Source of the DNA: JAGVPT01 sp963717445
GTDB taxonomy: Bacteria; Bacteroidota; Ignavibacteria; UBA10030; UBA8401
DNA length: 64,000 bases
Assembly: GCA_963717445.1 (NCBI GenBank)
Contig: OY970334.1
Location: 3,782,001-3,846,000, forward strand
Direction of reading: 5' to 3'
Shown one piece after another: positions 25,571-34,106 of the stretch. The notes under the pieces were generated by a model, which ran no database searches, was not told the origin of the DNA, and was given only the letters and a program-made list of their open reading frames with translations. The first letter of the stretch is position 1; each line of letters begins with the position of its first letter. The translations under genes and the position numbers were made by a program.

Positions 25571-26608
25571 ATGACCATCCGAACAAAAAGATTCATTTTA
25601 CTTGCTTCTACCATTTTTCTTATAGTGCTTATCGACAGGCTACTTCTAATCCGTCTGGGCCTCCCCTTATGGGAATGGGATGAAAAGCTACATTATAAAC
25701 ATCGACCAAATGTAACTCGGTATTGGAAAGATTATGGCAACAAACCACTGGTTATTAACGAATATGGTCAACATGACTATTCATATCCAATAAAAAAGCG
25801 TACTAAAGAGTTAAGAATATTAGACCTTGGTGATTCAATTACAATGGGCCATGGAGTCACAAGGAATGAAACATTTTCACACTACTTAGAAAAGATTCTT
25901 GAAGACTCCTTAAAAAACTTTCAATTTATTAAAGTAATTAACACAGGTGTTCAAGGATATTCAACTTATCAAGAATTGGAAGTTCTAAAGAGCGACTTAA
26001 TATTTCAGCCTGATATTGTCACTATCGGTTTTTGCTTAAACGATGTGACAGAGCCATTTATCGTGGAGAGTAATTTAGGAGGCACTGGTCTCGATTATCA
26101 CAAGGTAACTCAAGCGCCCAATAAGTATTTGAGTTTTTTTCTTAATGAGACAGGATATGGGAGGCTAATACAGGAGATTAGAATCAGAAAGTTAGATGCA
26201 AAACAGGAAAAGCTCAACGAACTGTGGGATGTTAAAAGAATGTTGCTACACCGAAATGATTCTACATATTTAGCACAATGGAATTTTACGTTAGATAAAT
26301 TGACAGAAATATACAATATATGTAACAGCAACAATATTAAACCAGTGCTTTTGATTTTTCCTTATACATTCCAATTTAATTCACCAAGTCTTTCCTGGGC
26401 TCAAGATTTATTAATAAAACATGCAAATGAAAATGGAGTTATATATATAGATTACCTAAAAGTATTTGAAACCTTAACATCTGGTGATTCCAGTAAAGTA
26501 AAACAATACTACTTAGACGAGGACCATTTCACACCGAAAGGACACGAAGTTGTCGCTACAGAGTTGAGTAAAGTAGCAATAAAATTGAAACGATCGCTTG
26601 CGCCCTAA
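25571..26608 (+). CDS. Membrane-anchored SGNH/GDSL hydrolase
   Basis: 345 residues. N-terminal membrane anchor (FILLASTIFLIVLIDRLLLI). SGNH blocks: block I ILDLGDSITMGHGV (Ser nucleophile), block II Gly region in NTGVQGYSTYQE, block III IGFCLNDV (Asn), block V YYLDEDHFTPKGHEV (Asp-x-x-His). Likely an esterase or acetyl-hydrolase acting on envelope glycans, substrate unknown. The stop TAA is part of the following attC box (CCCTAAC), which shows that this is the last complete gene before the IS. Confidence 0.9.
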   Translation: MTIRTKRFILLASTIFLIVLIDRLLLIRLGLPLWEWDEKLHYKHRPNVTRYWKDYGNKPLVINEYGQHDYSYPIKKRTKELRILDLGDSITMGHGVTRNETFSHYLEKILEDSLKNFQFIKVINTGVQGYSTYQELEVLKSDLIFQPDIVTIGFCLNDVTEPFIVESNLGGTGLDYHKVTQAPNKYLSFFLNETGYGRLIQEIRIRKLDAKQEKLNELWDVKRMLLHRNDSTYLAQWNFTLDKLTEIYNICNSNNIKPVLLIFPYTFQFNSPSLSWAQDLLIKHANENGVIYIDYLKVFETLTSGDSSKVKQYYLDEDHFTPKGHEVVATELSKVAIKLKRSLAP

Positions 26609-26727
26609 CCAGTCGCTCAAGCTGACGGAACCAGCCGTCGACGATTTCGCCGCGCGCCAAAAAAAATTTTAAGGGAAAGGCGATATCGGCCGCGCGTATA
26701 GTCTACCATTGATTTGGCTGCACGTCG
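26603..26727 (+). repeat. attC 31, type C, truncated by the IS
   Basis: Box CCCTAAC and core are present up to GGCTGCACGTCG, then the IS begins. The expected remaining ~26 bp (CCGCAGCTTAGC and GTTRRRY) are missing, so this site cannot recombine normally. Last site of the plus arm. Confidence 0.9.
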
Positions 26728-26798
26728 TGACCTGCCCCCCAAAAACCGATCCACTCTGAAGTTAGAAAATTTTATATTGTGGATCAACGGAGGCAGCA

Positions 26799-27077
26799 AT
26801 GAGCAGAAAAAAGCATACAGCGGAGGAGATCATCAACAAACTGCGAGAAGCAGAGGTCTTGCAGGCTAAGGGGATGTCGATCGAGGAAGTGATGCGACAG
26901 CTTGGAATAAGCGATGCAACGTATTACAAGTGGCGGAGGGAGTATGGAGGCCTACGGGTTGATCAGGCAAAGCGATTGAAGGAGCTAGAACAGGAGAACA
27001 GCCGATTGCGGAGGGTCGTGGCGGATCTGACGATTGATAACTCGATCTTGAAGGAAGCCTCACGGGGAAACTTTTAA
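26799..27077 (+). CDS. IS3-family transposase OrfA
   Basis: 92 residues: helix-turn-helix (EVMRQLGISDATYYKWRREY) followed by a leucine-zipper-like helix (KELEQENSRLRRVVADLTID). It ends NF-stop at AAACTTTTAAGC, a slippery site from which the -1 frame reads KLLSPVKRRRAAEEIQEE into orfB, so a fused OrfAB is expected by frameshifting. Confidence 0.92.
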   Translation: MSRKKHTAEEIINKLREAEVLQAKGMSIEEVMRQLGISDATYYKWRREYGGLRVDQAKRLKELEQENSRLRRVVADLTIDNSILKEASRGNF

Positions 27078-27121
27078 GCCCGGTCAAACGGCGCCGGGCA
27101 GCGGAAGAGATCCAGGAAGAA

Positions 27122-27919
27122 ATGATCGTATCAGAGCGACGAGTATGCCGTGTATTGGGACAAGCACGATCAACGCAGCGACAAGAGCACAGAGCCAGCG
27201 AAGAAGAAGAACGCCTTACACAGCGCATCACAGAGCTGGCATGTCAATATGGGCGTTATGGCTATCGTCGGGTAACCTTGTTACTGAGGACTGAAGGATG
27301 GCGTGTGAACCACAAGCGAGTCGAACGGATATGGCGTCAGGAAGGCCTGAAAGTGCCCAAAAGGCAGCGCAAGCGACGACGTCTATGGCTCAATGATGGA
27401 TCCTATATCCGACTGAGACCAGAACACAAGGATCACGTCTGGAGTTATGATTTTGTTGCAGACAGAACGAGTAATGGAAAACCGTTAAGGATGCTCAACG
27501 TGATCGACGAGTACACCAGAGAATGCCTGGCGATCAGGATTGACCGGAAGCTTACCTCGAACGATGTTGTGGAGGCTTTAGCAGAATTATTTGTGACGAG
27601 GGGAACCCCGGCACATATCCGCTCGGACAATGGACCGGAGTTTATTGCAGAGGCAGTACGAACATGGCTTCAACGGCTCGGTGTGGATCCACTCTTTATC
27701 GAACCGGGAAGTCCTTGGGAGAACGGATACATCGAATCATTCAACGGAAAGTTAAGAGACGAGTTGCTTAATGGAGAGATCTTTGATACAATTACGGAGG
27801 CAAAGGTTGTGACGGAACGATGGAGGAACTACTACAACAAAATCAGACCACACAGTTCGTTAGGCTACAAACCACCGGCACCGGAAACATTTTATTCACT
27901 TCAGGTTGCCAATGCCTGA
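27122..27919 (+). CDS. IS3-family transposase OrfB (DDE integrase core)
   Basis: 265 residues from the first ATG; the true product is likely the OrfAB fusion. HTH_21-like region (YGRYGYRRVTLLLRTEGWRV), then rve core with the catalytic triad Asp in WSYDFVADRT, Asp in IRSDNGPEF and Glu in SPWENGYIESFNGKLRDE. Ends HSSLGYKPPAPETF, as is usual for the family. No inactivating change seen. Confidence 0.95.
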   Translation: MIVSERRVCRVLGQARSTQRQEHRASEEEERLTQRITELACQYGRYGYRRVTLLLRTEGWRVNHKRVERIWRQEGLKVPKRQRKRRRLWLNDGSYIRLRPEHKDHVWSYDFVADRTSNGKPLRMLNVIDEYTRECLAIRIDRKLTSNDVVEALAELFVTRGTPAHIRSDNGPEFIAEAVRTWLQRLGVDPLFIEPGSPWENGYIESFNGKLRDELLNGEIFDTITEAKVVTERWRNYYNKIRPHSSLGYKPPAPETFYSLQVANA

Positions 27920-27928
27920 AAAAATTAA

Positions 27929-29203
27929 CTAACTTAACATTGGCACATAAACTGGGGGCAGGTCAAGCCACATTCGAACAAATGGGAGCTTGACGGATGA
28001 CGAATCGGTACAGGCTTTTTCCATCCGAGCAGCTATTCGTTCTATGAATCGTGGATTTGAAATTGAACTTAGATAGAGGGCAACGTCAGGCATTACAGGC
28101 GCAAAAAACTCTAAATGATCGAGTAACTTCGGAATGATCGCGCGAATTCTATACCTTTTACAAAGTCGCAATACGTGTCTTGCGAGCCCAAGATCAAGTA
28201 GATTTCGCTCGCAGATTTCGTCCATCATTGTGCGAATAATGTCGATCCGATTCTTTGCAGTGAGATCGGTTTCTGCTGAATCATCTTGGCTGGGAAAGTT
28301 ATCATAGGGAGAACCAATGCCTTCCATCTTTTTGTGTAATTCTCGACGCTGGACTTCATCGGGATTATCAAGGTCATTTAGGAGAAACTGATTACTGTCT
28401 AAGATGAGAGTCTTGTTGGATGAAAGGATCAGTCTGTGAGCATTATGTAAGTAAAGAGTCAAATCTTGAAGGAATTTATTAAGATCCGAACGAGAGTTTG
28501 AAAAGACTCTAAGATCGTCGACATATCGCGTATGATCAAAGCCTCTTGAAGTAATGAAGTTATCGATGTCGATTAATAAAGCTTCTGCTAAAATAATACT
28601 GACGGGTGGTCCGACGGGGACTCCTCGCGATACCGTATCATTGATTGAAATTAAGAAATGTTCTATGTCTCTTGATACATCTTCAAGCGAGTTATTTGCA
28701 GCTGCGATCCCGTTCTGCAACCTGTGAAGATAAATCTGGTTGTAGAAGTCTGCTATATCGCCTACCAGAACAAAAGAATTATTGGCGAGACACTCTCGCG
28801 TACGATCTGTAAAATCTTTATAGCCATTGCCCGCAGTGAAAAGGTTTCCGGTATTTGGTTCGAGAGAAATTCTATATGAACAAGCAATCCTTTGTTCCCG
28901 AGGTGCACGTGCCCTTTCAATGTCTGCGGCAATCATATAAACCATCGCAGTGTAAGTGAGTGTATTGAGCGGGTCCAATTGGTGAACAACGCGGTAAGTG
29001 CCGTTTGGTTTTGGAGCAAGCGCTATTCGTGGTAGAGCTACAGGAAGTTCTGAAATCTCAACTGAGCTTAGTCGTGCAACAACTTCATTCCATTTGAACC
29101 AGATGGGCTCAAATTCGAAAGATTTCGGAAAGAAATCCGAGTCCCAGTAATGGACTATGTGGTTTCTGGCGAACTGAAGGGATTCAGGTGTTAGCTTTGC
29201 CAT
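27929..29203 (-). pseudogene. Reverse transcriptase (group II/Abi/UG-like), C terminus cut off by the IS
   Basis: RT domain: KPNGTYRVVHQLDPLNTLTY, FVLVGDIADFYNQIYLHRL (motif with first catalytic Asp), RGVPVGPPVSIILAEALL and HTRYVDDLRVFS (YVDD). A helical C-terminal domain follows (RNLLDLGLARHVLRLCKRYR). No maturase or HNH part, so it looks like the Abi/UG defence-associated RTs rather than a group II intron; class not certain. Native sequence stops at base 27966: the final 11 residues (DLPPVYVPMLS) are encoded by the IS end. No attC follows. Starts at ATG 29203 in minus-arm orientation. Confidence 0.85.
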
Positions 29204-29252
29204 TGTTGATTGCTCTTTTATCTGTAGATCAGAAATAAAGTCTGTTCAAACG

Positions 29253-29404
29253 GCCTAACGGACCGGAGCTAACCTGCGGCGACAAAGTGCCGCAGGAACG
29301 GAATCCAGTTCGCGCGTGGTATGTCCAGTCCAATTGTAGCTGGTTGTTTCGCGCGTGTTAAATCATCGACGGCTGGTTCCGTCAGGTTGAGCGAGTGGTT
29401 ATGC
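29253..29404 (-). repeat. attC 32, type A' (first of minus arm)
   Basis: On the minus strand boxes are GCATAAC / GTTAGGC, with CTCAACCTG arms. Closes gamma cassette 2 and precedes the RT gene. Confidence 0.92.
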
Positions 29405-29605
29405 CACTGCAAATTTAGCATGTTAGCGCGGTTGTTGATTTAGGTTCTGTTTTTAGATTGAAACTGTTTCCCGACAAACTCGCTGGCGGCGGGAACTGGC
29501 TTTTCTATCCTAGAACAAACGACGCCACGAGCATTAGAAACTGGTTTGAAGAGCTGATCTTTTATTTTACTTTTGTTCCGTACAACCTTACCCGCCGCCA
29601 GCGAG
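29405..29605 (-). repeat. Gamma-family cassette 2
   Basis: Same design as 13217-13408: inverted repeat of CTCGCTGGCGGCGGG and CCCGCCGCCAGCGAG around ~90 bp, then the tail with TTTGTCGGGAAACAG and GCTAACATGCTAAATTTGCA. The internal ~90 bp is the least conserved part. No shared reading frame. Confidence 0.55.
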
Positions 29606-29758
29606 GCATAACGGACCGGAGCTAAGCTGCGGCGGTGAACAGCCGCCGCCATGCAGTTCGTTGCGCGGACGTTCCAGTCAGATGCTCCTAAGTCCGTCCA
29701 ACAACGCGCGGCGAAATCGTCGACGGCTATTTCCGTCAGCTTGAGCGACTGGTTAGGC
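29606..29758 (-). repeat. attC 33, type B
   Basis: Minus-strand boxes GCCTAAC / GTTATGC. Shares GGCTGTTCACCGCC with attC 8. Confidence 0.93.
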
Positions 29759-29802
29759 CGCCAACCCCTCAAGCATTGGAAGCTCTAAACCCACATCTGC
29801 TA

Positions 29803-30654
29803 TTAAACATCAAGTTTTCTGTTCCCAAGCCATTTCACTTTTTCTGGATCGCGATGGTCAAAGAAGCTACTTGTCTTTGTGTCTAAAGTTGTCAAAGCAG
29901 TCATGTCTTCTGCGCTTAATTCAAAATCGAGCACGTTGATATTTTCTATCATTCTTTCCTTGCGAACCGATTTTGAAAGAACAACAATTCCTCTTTGTGA
30001 AAGCCAACGGAGAATTACCTGTGCAACGCTCTTCTCATATTTCGCTGCGATTGAAAGTAGCACCATATTATTGAAAATATCGTTCCTTCCCTCTGCGAAT
30101 GGGGCCCATGCCTCAACTTGAACGTTGTTTTCTTGTAGAAAGTTTTGCGCATCAATTTGCTGATTGAAGGGATTTACTTCAACTTGATTTACCGCAGGTA
30201 TTATTTTGTTGTGAATAATCAAATCCATTATTCGGTCAGGCTGAAAGTTTGCAACGCCTATTGCCCTGACTTTGCCCTGTTGGTGCAGTTCTTCCATAGC
30301 ACGCCATTCACCATACACATCGCCAATTGGTTGATGAATCAGATACAAGTCAAGGTAATCTAATTGTAACCGCTTCAGAGACTTATGAAAAGCTTTTTTT
30401 GTGTCTTCATAACCATTTCTCTGAATCCAAAGTTTTGTGGTGATAAACAGCTTTTCTCTTTTAACCCCGCTTCGTTTAATTCCTCTGCCAACTGCTTCTT
30501 CGTTTAAGTAAGAAGCAGCAGTGTCTATGAGGCAATATCCAGTTTGAATAGCGTCAACCACGCTTCGTTCACATTCTGTTGCATCGGTTATCTGGAAAAC
30601 ACCAAAACCAAGTATGGGTATTTCAACGCCATTGTTCAGTCGTACTTGTTGCAT
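29803..30654 (-). CDS. Aldo/keto reductase (copy 2)
   Basis: Same 283 residues as the plus-arm gene at 8214, with the full Asp-Tyr-Lys-His tetrad. Both flanks within the cassette are the same too, while the neighbours differ. It follows the RibD-like cassette directly here, whereas in the plus arm two non-coding cassettes and a membrane-protein cassette lie between them. A recent duplication of the cassette, not of the region. Confidence 0.93.
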   Translation of the reverse strand: MQQVRLNNGVEIPILGFGVFQITDATECERSVVDAIQTGYCLIDTAASYLNEEAVGRGIKRSGVKREKLFITTKLWIQRNGYEDTKKAFHKSLKRLQLDYLDLYLIHQPIGDVYGEWRAMEELHQQGKVRAIGVANFQPDRIMDLIIHNKIIPAVNQVEVNPFNQQIDAQNFLQENNVQVEAWAPFAEGRNDIFNNMVLLSIAAKYEKSVAQVILRWLSQRGIVVLSKSVRKERMIENINVLDFELSAEDMTALTTLDTKTSSFFDHRDPEKVKWLGNRKLDV

Positions 30655-30741
30655 TCATTCTCTCCTAAATTGTATTTCTATAACTTAGACTGCATAACTG
30701 CCATTTTACGCCTGTCGCCGATTAACGCCTTGCGAACGGCG

Positions 30742-30893
30742 GCCTAACGGACCGGAGCTAAGCTGCGGCAACGAAGTGCCGCAGCGATGGAATCCAGTCC
30801 GCGCGAGACGAGTCACGTCCGATAGTAGCTGGTTGTTTCGCGCGCATTGAATCATCGACGGCTGGTTCCGTCAGCTTGAGCGACTGGTTAGAA
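30742..30893 (-). repeat. attC 34, type A
   Basis: Minus-strand boxes TTCTAAC / GTTAGGC; same private variants as attC 4. Confidence 0.93.
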
Positions 30894-30934
30894 CGCACAA
30901 GGAAGATGTCTCCAAGGTTAAAGATTACATCTAA

Positions 30935-31492
30935 TCACGTATGCTTTCTATATTGAAGAGCAACGACCCCGGATCGAAATGTTTTCGAACCGACAAAGTC
31001 CAGCCGAAGTCTCTCCTGGGGCTTCACGGTCTCGAATAACCGAGGTCCCTTTCCTGCGATCACAGGGTGAACCACAAACTGATACTCGTCGATCAAACCG
31101 CGCTCCGAAAGCTGGGACGCAATGCTCAAACTCCCCACACAAATGTCTTTTCCATGCTGTTGCTTCAGCGCAAGCACCTCTTCCGCAACGTTTGCGCGCA
31201 CGATTCTCGTCTTATTTCCTTCAACGTGTTTCAATGTCGTGGAGAATACGACCATGTCGAGTGAGTCGAACACGCGGGCGAACTCATTAGTTGCTTCTGT
31301 ATCCGATTGCTTCTTGGCGATATCTGGCCAATAGGGGACCATGAGTTGGTACGTGATCCGACCGAAGAGCATGAGGTTCGCATTGCGCAGGACCTGCGTG
31401 AAATACTTATGCAGCTCTTCATCGGCAATCATGTCCGTGTGACTGCAGTACCCGTCGGCGGTGATATTGATTGCGAACACAACCTTTCTCAT
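30935..31492 (-). CDS. RibD C-terminal / DHFR-like oxidoreductase (copy 2)
   Basis: Identical protein to 5708-6265 with the same strong ribosome site and the same attC. The preceding site (attC 35, type D) differs from that in the plus arm, showing that gene plus its own downstream attC is the unit that moved. Confidence 0.9.
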   Translation of the reverse strand: MRKVVFAINITADGYCSHTDMIADEELHKYFTQVLRNANLMLFGRITYQLMVPYWPDIAKKQSDTEATNEFARVFDSLDMVVFSTTLKHVEGNKTRIVRANVAEEVLALKQQHGKDICVGSLSIASQLSERGLIDEYQFVVHPVIAGKGPRLFETVKPQERLRLDFVGSKTFRSGVVALQYRKHT

Positions 31493-31527
31493 AGACCTCC
31501 TTTAAAAAGAAAAATGTATTTTGTGCG

Positions 31528-31679
31528 TTCTAACGGACCGGAGCTAAGCTGACGGCGGAAATTGCGTCGGCGCGGAATCCAGTCCGCGCGAGCTAAGTCA
31601 TGTCCAACAAGCAACTATTTGTTTCGCGCGTGCTAAATCATCGACGGCTGGTTCCGTCAGCTTGAGCGACTGGTTAGGC
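31528..31679 (-). repeat. attC 35, type D
   Basis: Minus-strand boxes GCCTAAC / GTTAGAA; end of core GACGCAATTTCCGCCGTCAGC. Confidence 0.92.
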
Positions 31680-31887
31680 GGCGATACTTGTATGTTGATA
31701 AGAATACCCTTTCGTACTAACCAAGGCTTTACATTAGAAACAATTTTTAAAACTAACAATACTACAAGTTTTGGTATTTGATACACCACTGAATTTAAAA
31801 AGGAAATGTTGGTAGAAAAATGACTGGTTGTAGGTCAATTCTTTTCACCCCTAATATTTTTTTCTTTTATAACAACTGTGTATCGCC
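31680..31887 (-). repeat. Beta-family cassette 4
   Basis: Conserved AGAATTGACCTACAACCAGTC, hairpin AATACCAAAACTTGTAGTATT (with a 2-nt bulge) and TATTCTTATCAACATACA. Cassette ends pair over 11 bp (GGCGGCGATAC / GTATCGCCGCC). Confidence 0.7.
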
Positions 31888-32038
31888 GCCTAACGGACCG
31901 GAGCTAAGCTGACGGCGGAAATCGCGTCGGCGCGGTAGTCAGTCCGCGCGAGCTAAGTCCCGTCCAACAGTAGCTGGTTGTTTCGCGCGTGCAAAATCGT
32001 CAACGGCTGGTTCCGTCAGCTTGAGCGACTGGTTAGGC
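31888..32038 (-). repeat. attC 36, type D
   Basis: Minus-strand boxes GCCTAAC / GTTAGGC. Confidence 0.92.
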
Positions 32039-32061
32039 CGCCCACCGGTAAAAAAGGATAT

Positions 32062-32829
32062 TCATTTGTTCACGAAATCTTTAATGATTTGTTTGACGAA
32101 GTCGGGAATTTTAAGGTGGGTTTGCTTGGTGAGTTGTTTGAGTTTTTCGTAGACAGGGACCTCTTCTTTCGACCAGATGATATCAGCGCGCCGTACTTCT
32201 TGTAGCGCAATATGAACATAGTCAGATGGATTACCCCAATAGCATCGAGCACAAACAGCTGAAGATTTTTCGTTTTGCCAATTAGCGCAATGCTCACATG
32301 ACCACGATTTTGCGCGATTGCATGATCCGCAAACGAGCATGTAGTCTGAAGTGTCCCATTCTTTCCCCGGAGAATCACCAGAAACCTCGTATGGAATTTT
32401 GTGGTCTATTTGTAGATATCGAGATTCGAATGTACCTGAACAGATTGAACACTTACCATTGGATAACTGATACAGAGTGTCTTTGAGCTTTTTAGGGAAT
32501 ACTTTGCGGCCTTCGACACGACCTTTAGAAATTTGTGATAGTTCGCCAAATTTGTATGCTGCAATTGACCGGCCATCCGAGGACTGTACTCTGTAAGTAC
32601 TTAAAGGAATACCGGCTTCTCTAACATCGCGCGCGGCACGCGGAGGATGATTGTAGCCATATTTCTTTTCGAGTTCTTCAGTAGTAATGTGACCGTGCTT
32701 AAGGATATGTTCAATTACAACACGTGCACGTTTATTGTTGATTGAATTGAGTTGTTCTTCAATTTGCTCCTTAAGTTGTAGATCGATTTCCTTTTTTAGT
32801 TGCGCGGGTTTGCGATATTTAACCTTCAT
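32062..32829 (-). CDS. HNH endonuclease of a type II-like restriction-modification cassette
   Basis: 255 residues. N-terminal winged-helix-like part (VVIEHILKHGHITTEELEKK), then an HNH domain: GKCSICSGTFESRYLQIDHK (Cys pair and the D-H of the beta-beta-alpha-metal fold) and YMLVCGSCNRAKSWSCEHC, with a further CARC. Start overlaps the methylase stop by 4 bp (ATGA-type), so the pair is an operon, methylase first. Predicted restriction enzyme; site unknown. Confidence 0.85.
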   Translation of the reverse strand: MKVKYRKPAQLKKEIDLQLKEQIEEQLNSINNKRARVVIEHILKHGHITTEELEKKYGYNHPPRAARDVREAGIPLSTYRVQSSDGRSIAAYKFGELSQISKGRVEGRKVFPKKLKDTLYQLSNGKCSICSGTFESRYLQIDHKIPYEVSGDSPGKEWDTSDYMLVCGSCNRAKSWSCEHCANWQNEKSSAVCARCYWGNPSDYVHIALQEVRRADIIWSKEEVPVYEKLKQLTKQTHLKIPDFVKQIIKDFVNK

Positions 32830-33746
32830 GCCGTAATGGGGAGATTAAGTTGTAGAGTTTTTGGATTTGCAAGTACTTTGACGAGTTTGTTTCGAGGAAC
32901 ACGGAGTCTCTCGATAAGAGCTGGAGAGAGATAAAGAGATTCATAAGTAGTGTCTGCGCGGCCTAACAAAGTCGATTGAGACGATCGTCCTGCGTCGATT
33001 TCAATCTTGTGCAGCCTAAGATGTTGGGAAAGTTCGTTGCCGTAAGACTTGGTTCCAGTTCGTCCATCGTAACTGAGGATAAAAGAAATACTTCTTTTGT
33101 TGAGTTTTTCCAGTTCGGCGATAAACTGTTCAAACGCAATCCCTGATAAATAACGAGGATCACCGTTACTGCACACGCCTTGGTAAGGAGGATCCATATA
33201 TACTACATCTTTACTGTGAGCGCTGATGAGAATTTCTTTGTAATCAACGCTCGTCAAAAGAGTCCTATTGCGAAGTAAATTTGAGACAGAAAAAATATCA
33301 CGAGCCATTCGGTGCGGTTCACGTCCAAGTCGGCGATTATCGGGGCTTTGATTGAACTCTCCTTTAGGATTGTATCTAATTGATGCTTTAACACATCTAG
33401 CTATGAGATACAATAGATACTCGGGCCGCTTCGTTTGATTGAATTTGTCGCGAGTATTATTATAAAACTTTTTCGGTTCCGGAAGCTGCTTTTTCCAAAG
33501 TTCAGTATATCTATTGACAAGTTGCTGGGGCTGTTCAAGCATCATCCGCCAGAGAGTTATTAAGGGTTCATTGAGATCATTGAGATGGAAGCGAGAGGCC
33601 ATTCCCGTAGCAGCAGCAGCAATTGTAATTGCACCAGATCCTGCGAAAGGTTCTATTAGTGTAATCGCATCGTTTGGCAAGAAAGGCAAAATGTGTTTTG
33701 CCAAAGACCGCTTGCTTCCTTGATATGGAATTGGATGGGGGATCAT
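32826..33746 (-). CDS. Dam-family DNA adenine methyltransferase
   Basis: 306 residues. Alpha-class N6-adenine methylase: PIPYQGSKRSLAKHILPFLP, LIEPFAGSGAITIAAA (motif I, SAM binding), FHLNDLNEPLITLW, and VVYMDPPYQG (DPPY, motif IV). Protects the host from the HNH enzyme encoded next. Complete, with cassette ends GGCCGCCCA / TGGGCGGCC. Confidence 0.93.
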   Translation of the reverse strand: MIPHPIPYQGSKRSLAKHILPFLPNDAITLIEPFAGSGAITIAAAATGMASRFHLNDLNEPLITLWRMMLEQPQQLVNRYTELWKKQLPEPKKFYNNTRDKFNQTKRPEYLLYLIARCVKASIRYNPKGEFNQSPDNRRLGREPHRMARDIFSVSNLLRNRTLLTSVDYKEILISAHSKDVVYMDPPYQGVCSNGDPRYLSGIAFEQFIAELEKLNKRSISFILSYDGRTGTKSYGNELSQHLRLHKIEIDAGRSSQSTLLGRADTTYESLYLSPALIERLRVPRNKLVKVLANPKTLQLNLPITA

Positions 33747-33792
33747 AATTGTAAAGCAATATAAGAATTTCCGCAGAATGTTGAAATGGGCG

Positions 33793-33945
33793 GCCTAACG
33801 GACCGGAGCTAAGCTGCGGCGACGAAGTGCCGCAGCGACGGAATCCAGTCCGCGCGAGCTAAGTCATGTCCAATAAGTAACTGTTTGTTTCGCGCGTGTT
33901 AAATCATCGACGGCTGGTTCCGTCAGCTTGAGCGACTGGTTAGGT
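33793..33945 (-). repeat. attC 37, type A
   Basis: Minus-strand boxes ACCTAAC / GTTAGGC. Confidence 0.93.
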
Positions 33946-33979
33946 GGCGCCACATGATACAAAAGTTTTAAAAAAGAGC

Positions 33980-34007
33980 TTGACATTTTGCAATAAACCG
34001 TTAAATT
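33980..34007 (+). promoter_or_regulatory. Sigma70-type promoter for NYN copy 2
   Basis: TTGACA (33980-33985), 16-bp spacer, TAAATT (34002-34007). Same as in copy 1. Confidence 0.6.
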
Positions 34008-34047
34008 TAATACATCATCCCTTTGGAACTGTCAAAGGTTTCATTGG

Positions 34048-34085
34048 CCCCCGATTTTCGGATTCCGAAGTCGGGGTTTTTTATT
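34048..34085 (+). terminator. Intrinsic terminator in the NYN copy 2 leader
   Basis: CCCCGA...TCGGGG stem followed by TTTTTTATTT, preceded by the hairpin CCTTTG..CAAAGG (34020-34038). It lies upstream of ATG 34107, as in copy 1. Confidence 0.7.
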
Positions 34086-34106
34086 TGCACCCAATTCGAG
34101 GCAAAA

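Larger units (their letters stand above)
26728..27965 (+). mobile_element. IS3-family insertion sequence, 1238 bp
   Basis: Ends are inverted repeats TGACCTGCCCCC (26728-26739) and GGGGGCAGGTCA (27954-27965). Contains orfA and orfB in -1 phase, as in IS3 elements (IS407-like by the termini and protein style; subgroup not certain). Flanks are GTCG on the left and AGCC on the right, so no 4-bp target duplication. Left flank is a broken attC and right flank a broken gene, consistent with an IS-borne rearrangement rather than a simple insertion. Confidence 0.92.

Noticed and set aside
26728..27965. IS as a simple insertion into an attC
   Set aside because: The right flank is not the other half of that attC and there is no target duplication, so a rearrangement is needed.
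30979..31290. 103-residue frame opposite the RibD-like gene (also 5910-6221)
   Set aside because: Antisense shadow of a well-supported gene; it is duplicated only because the gene is.
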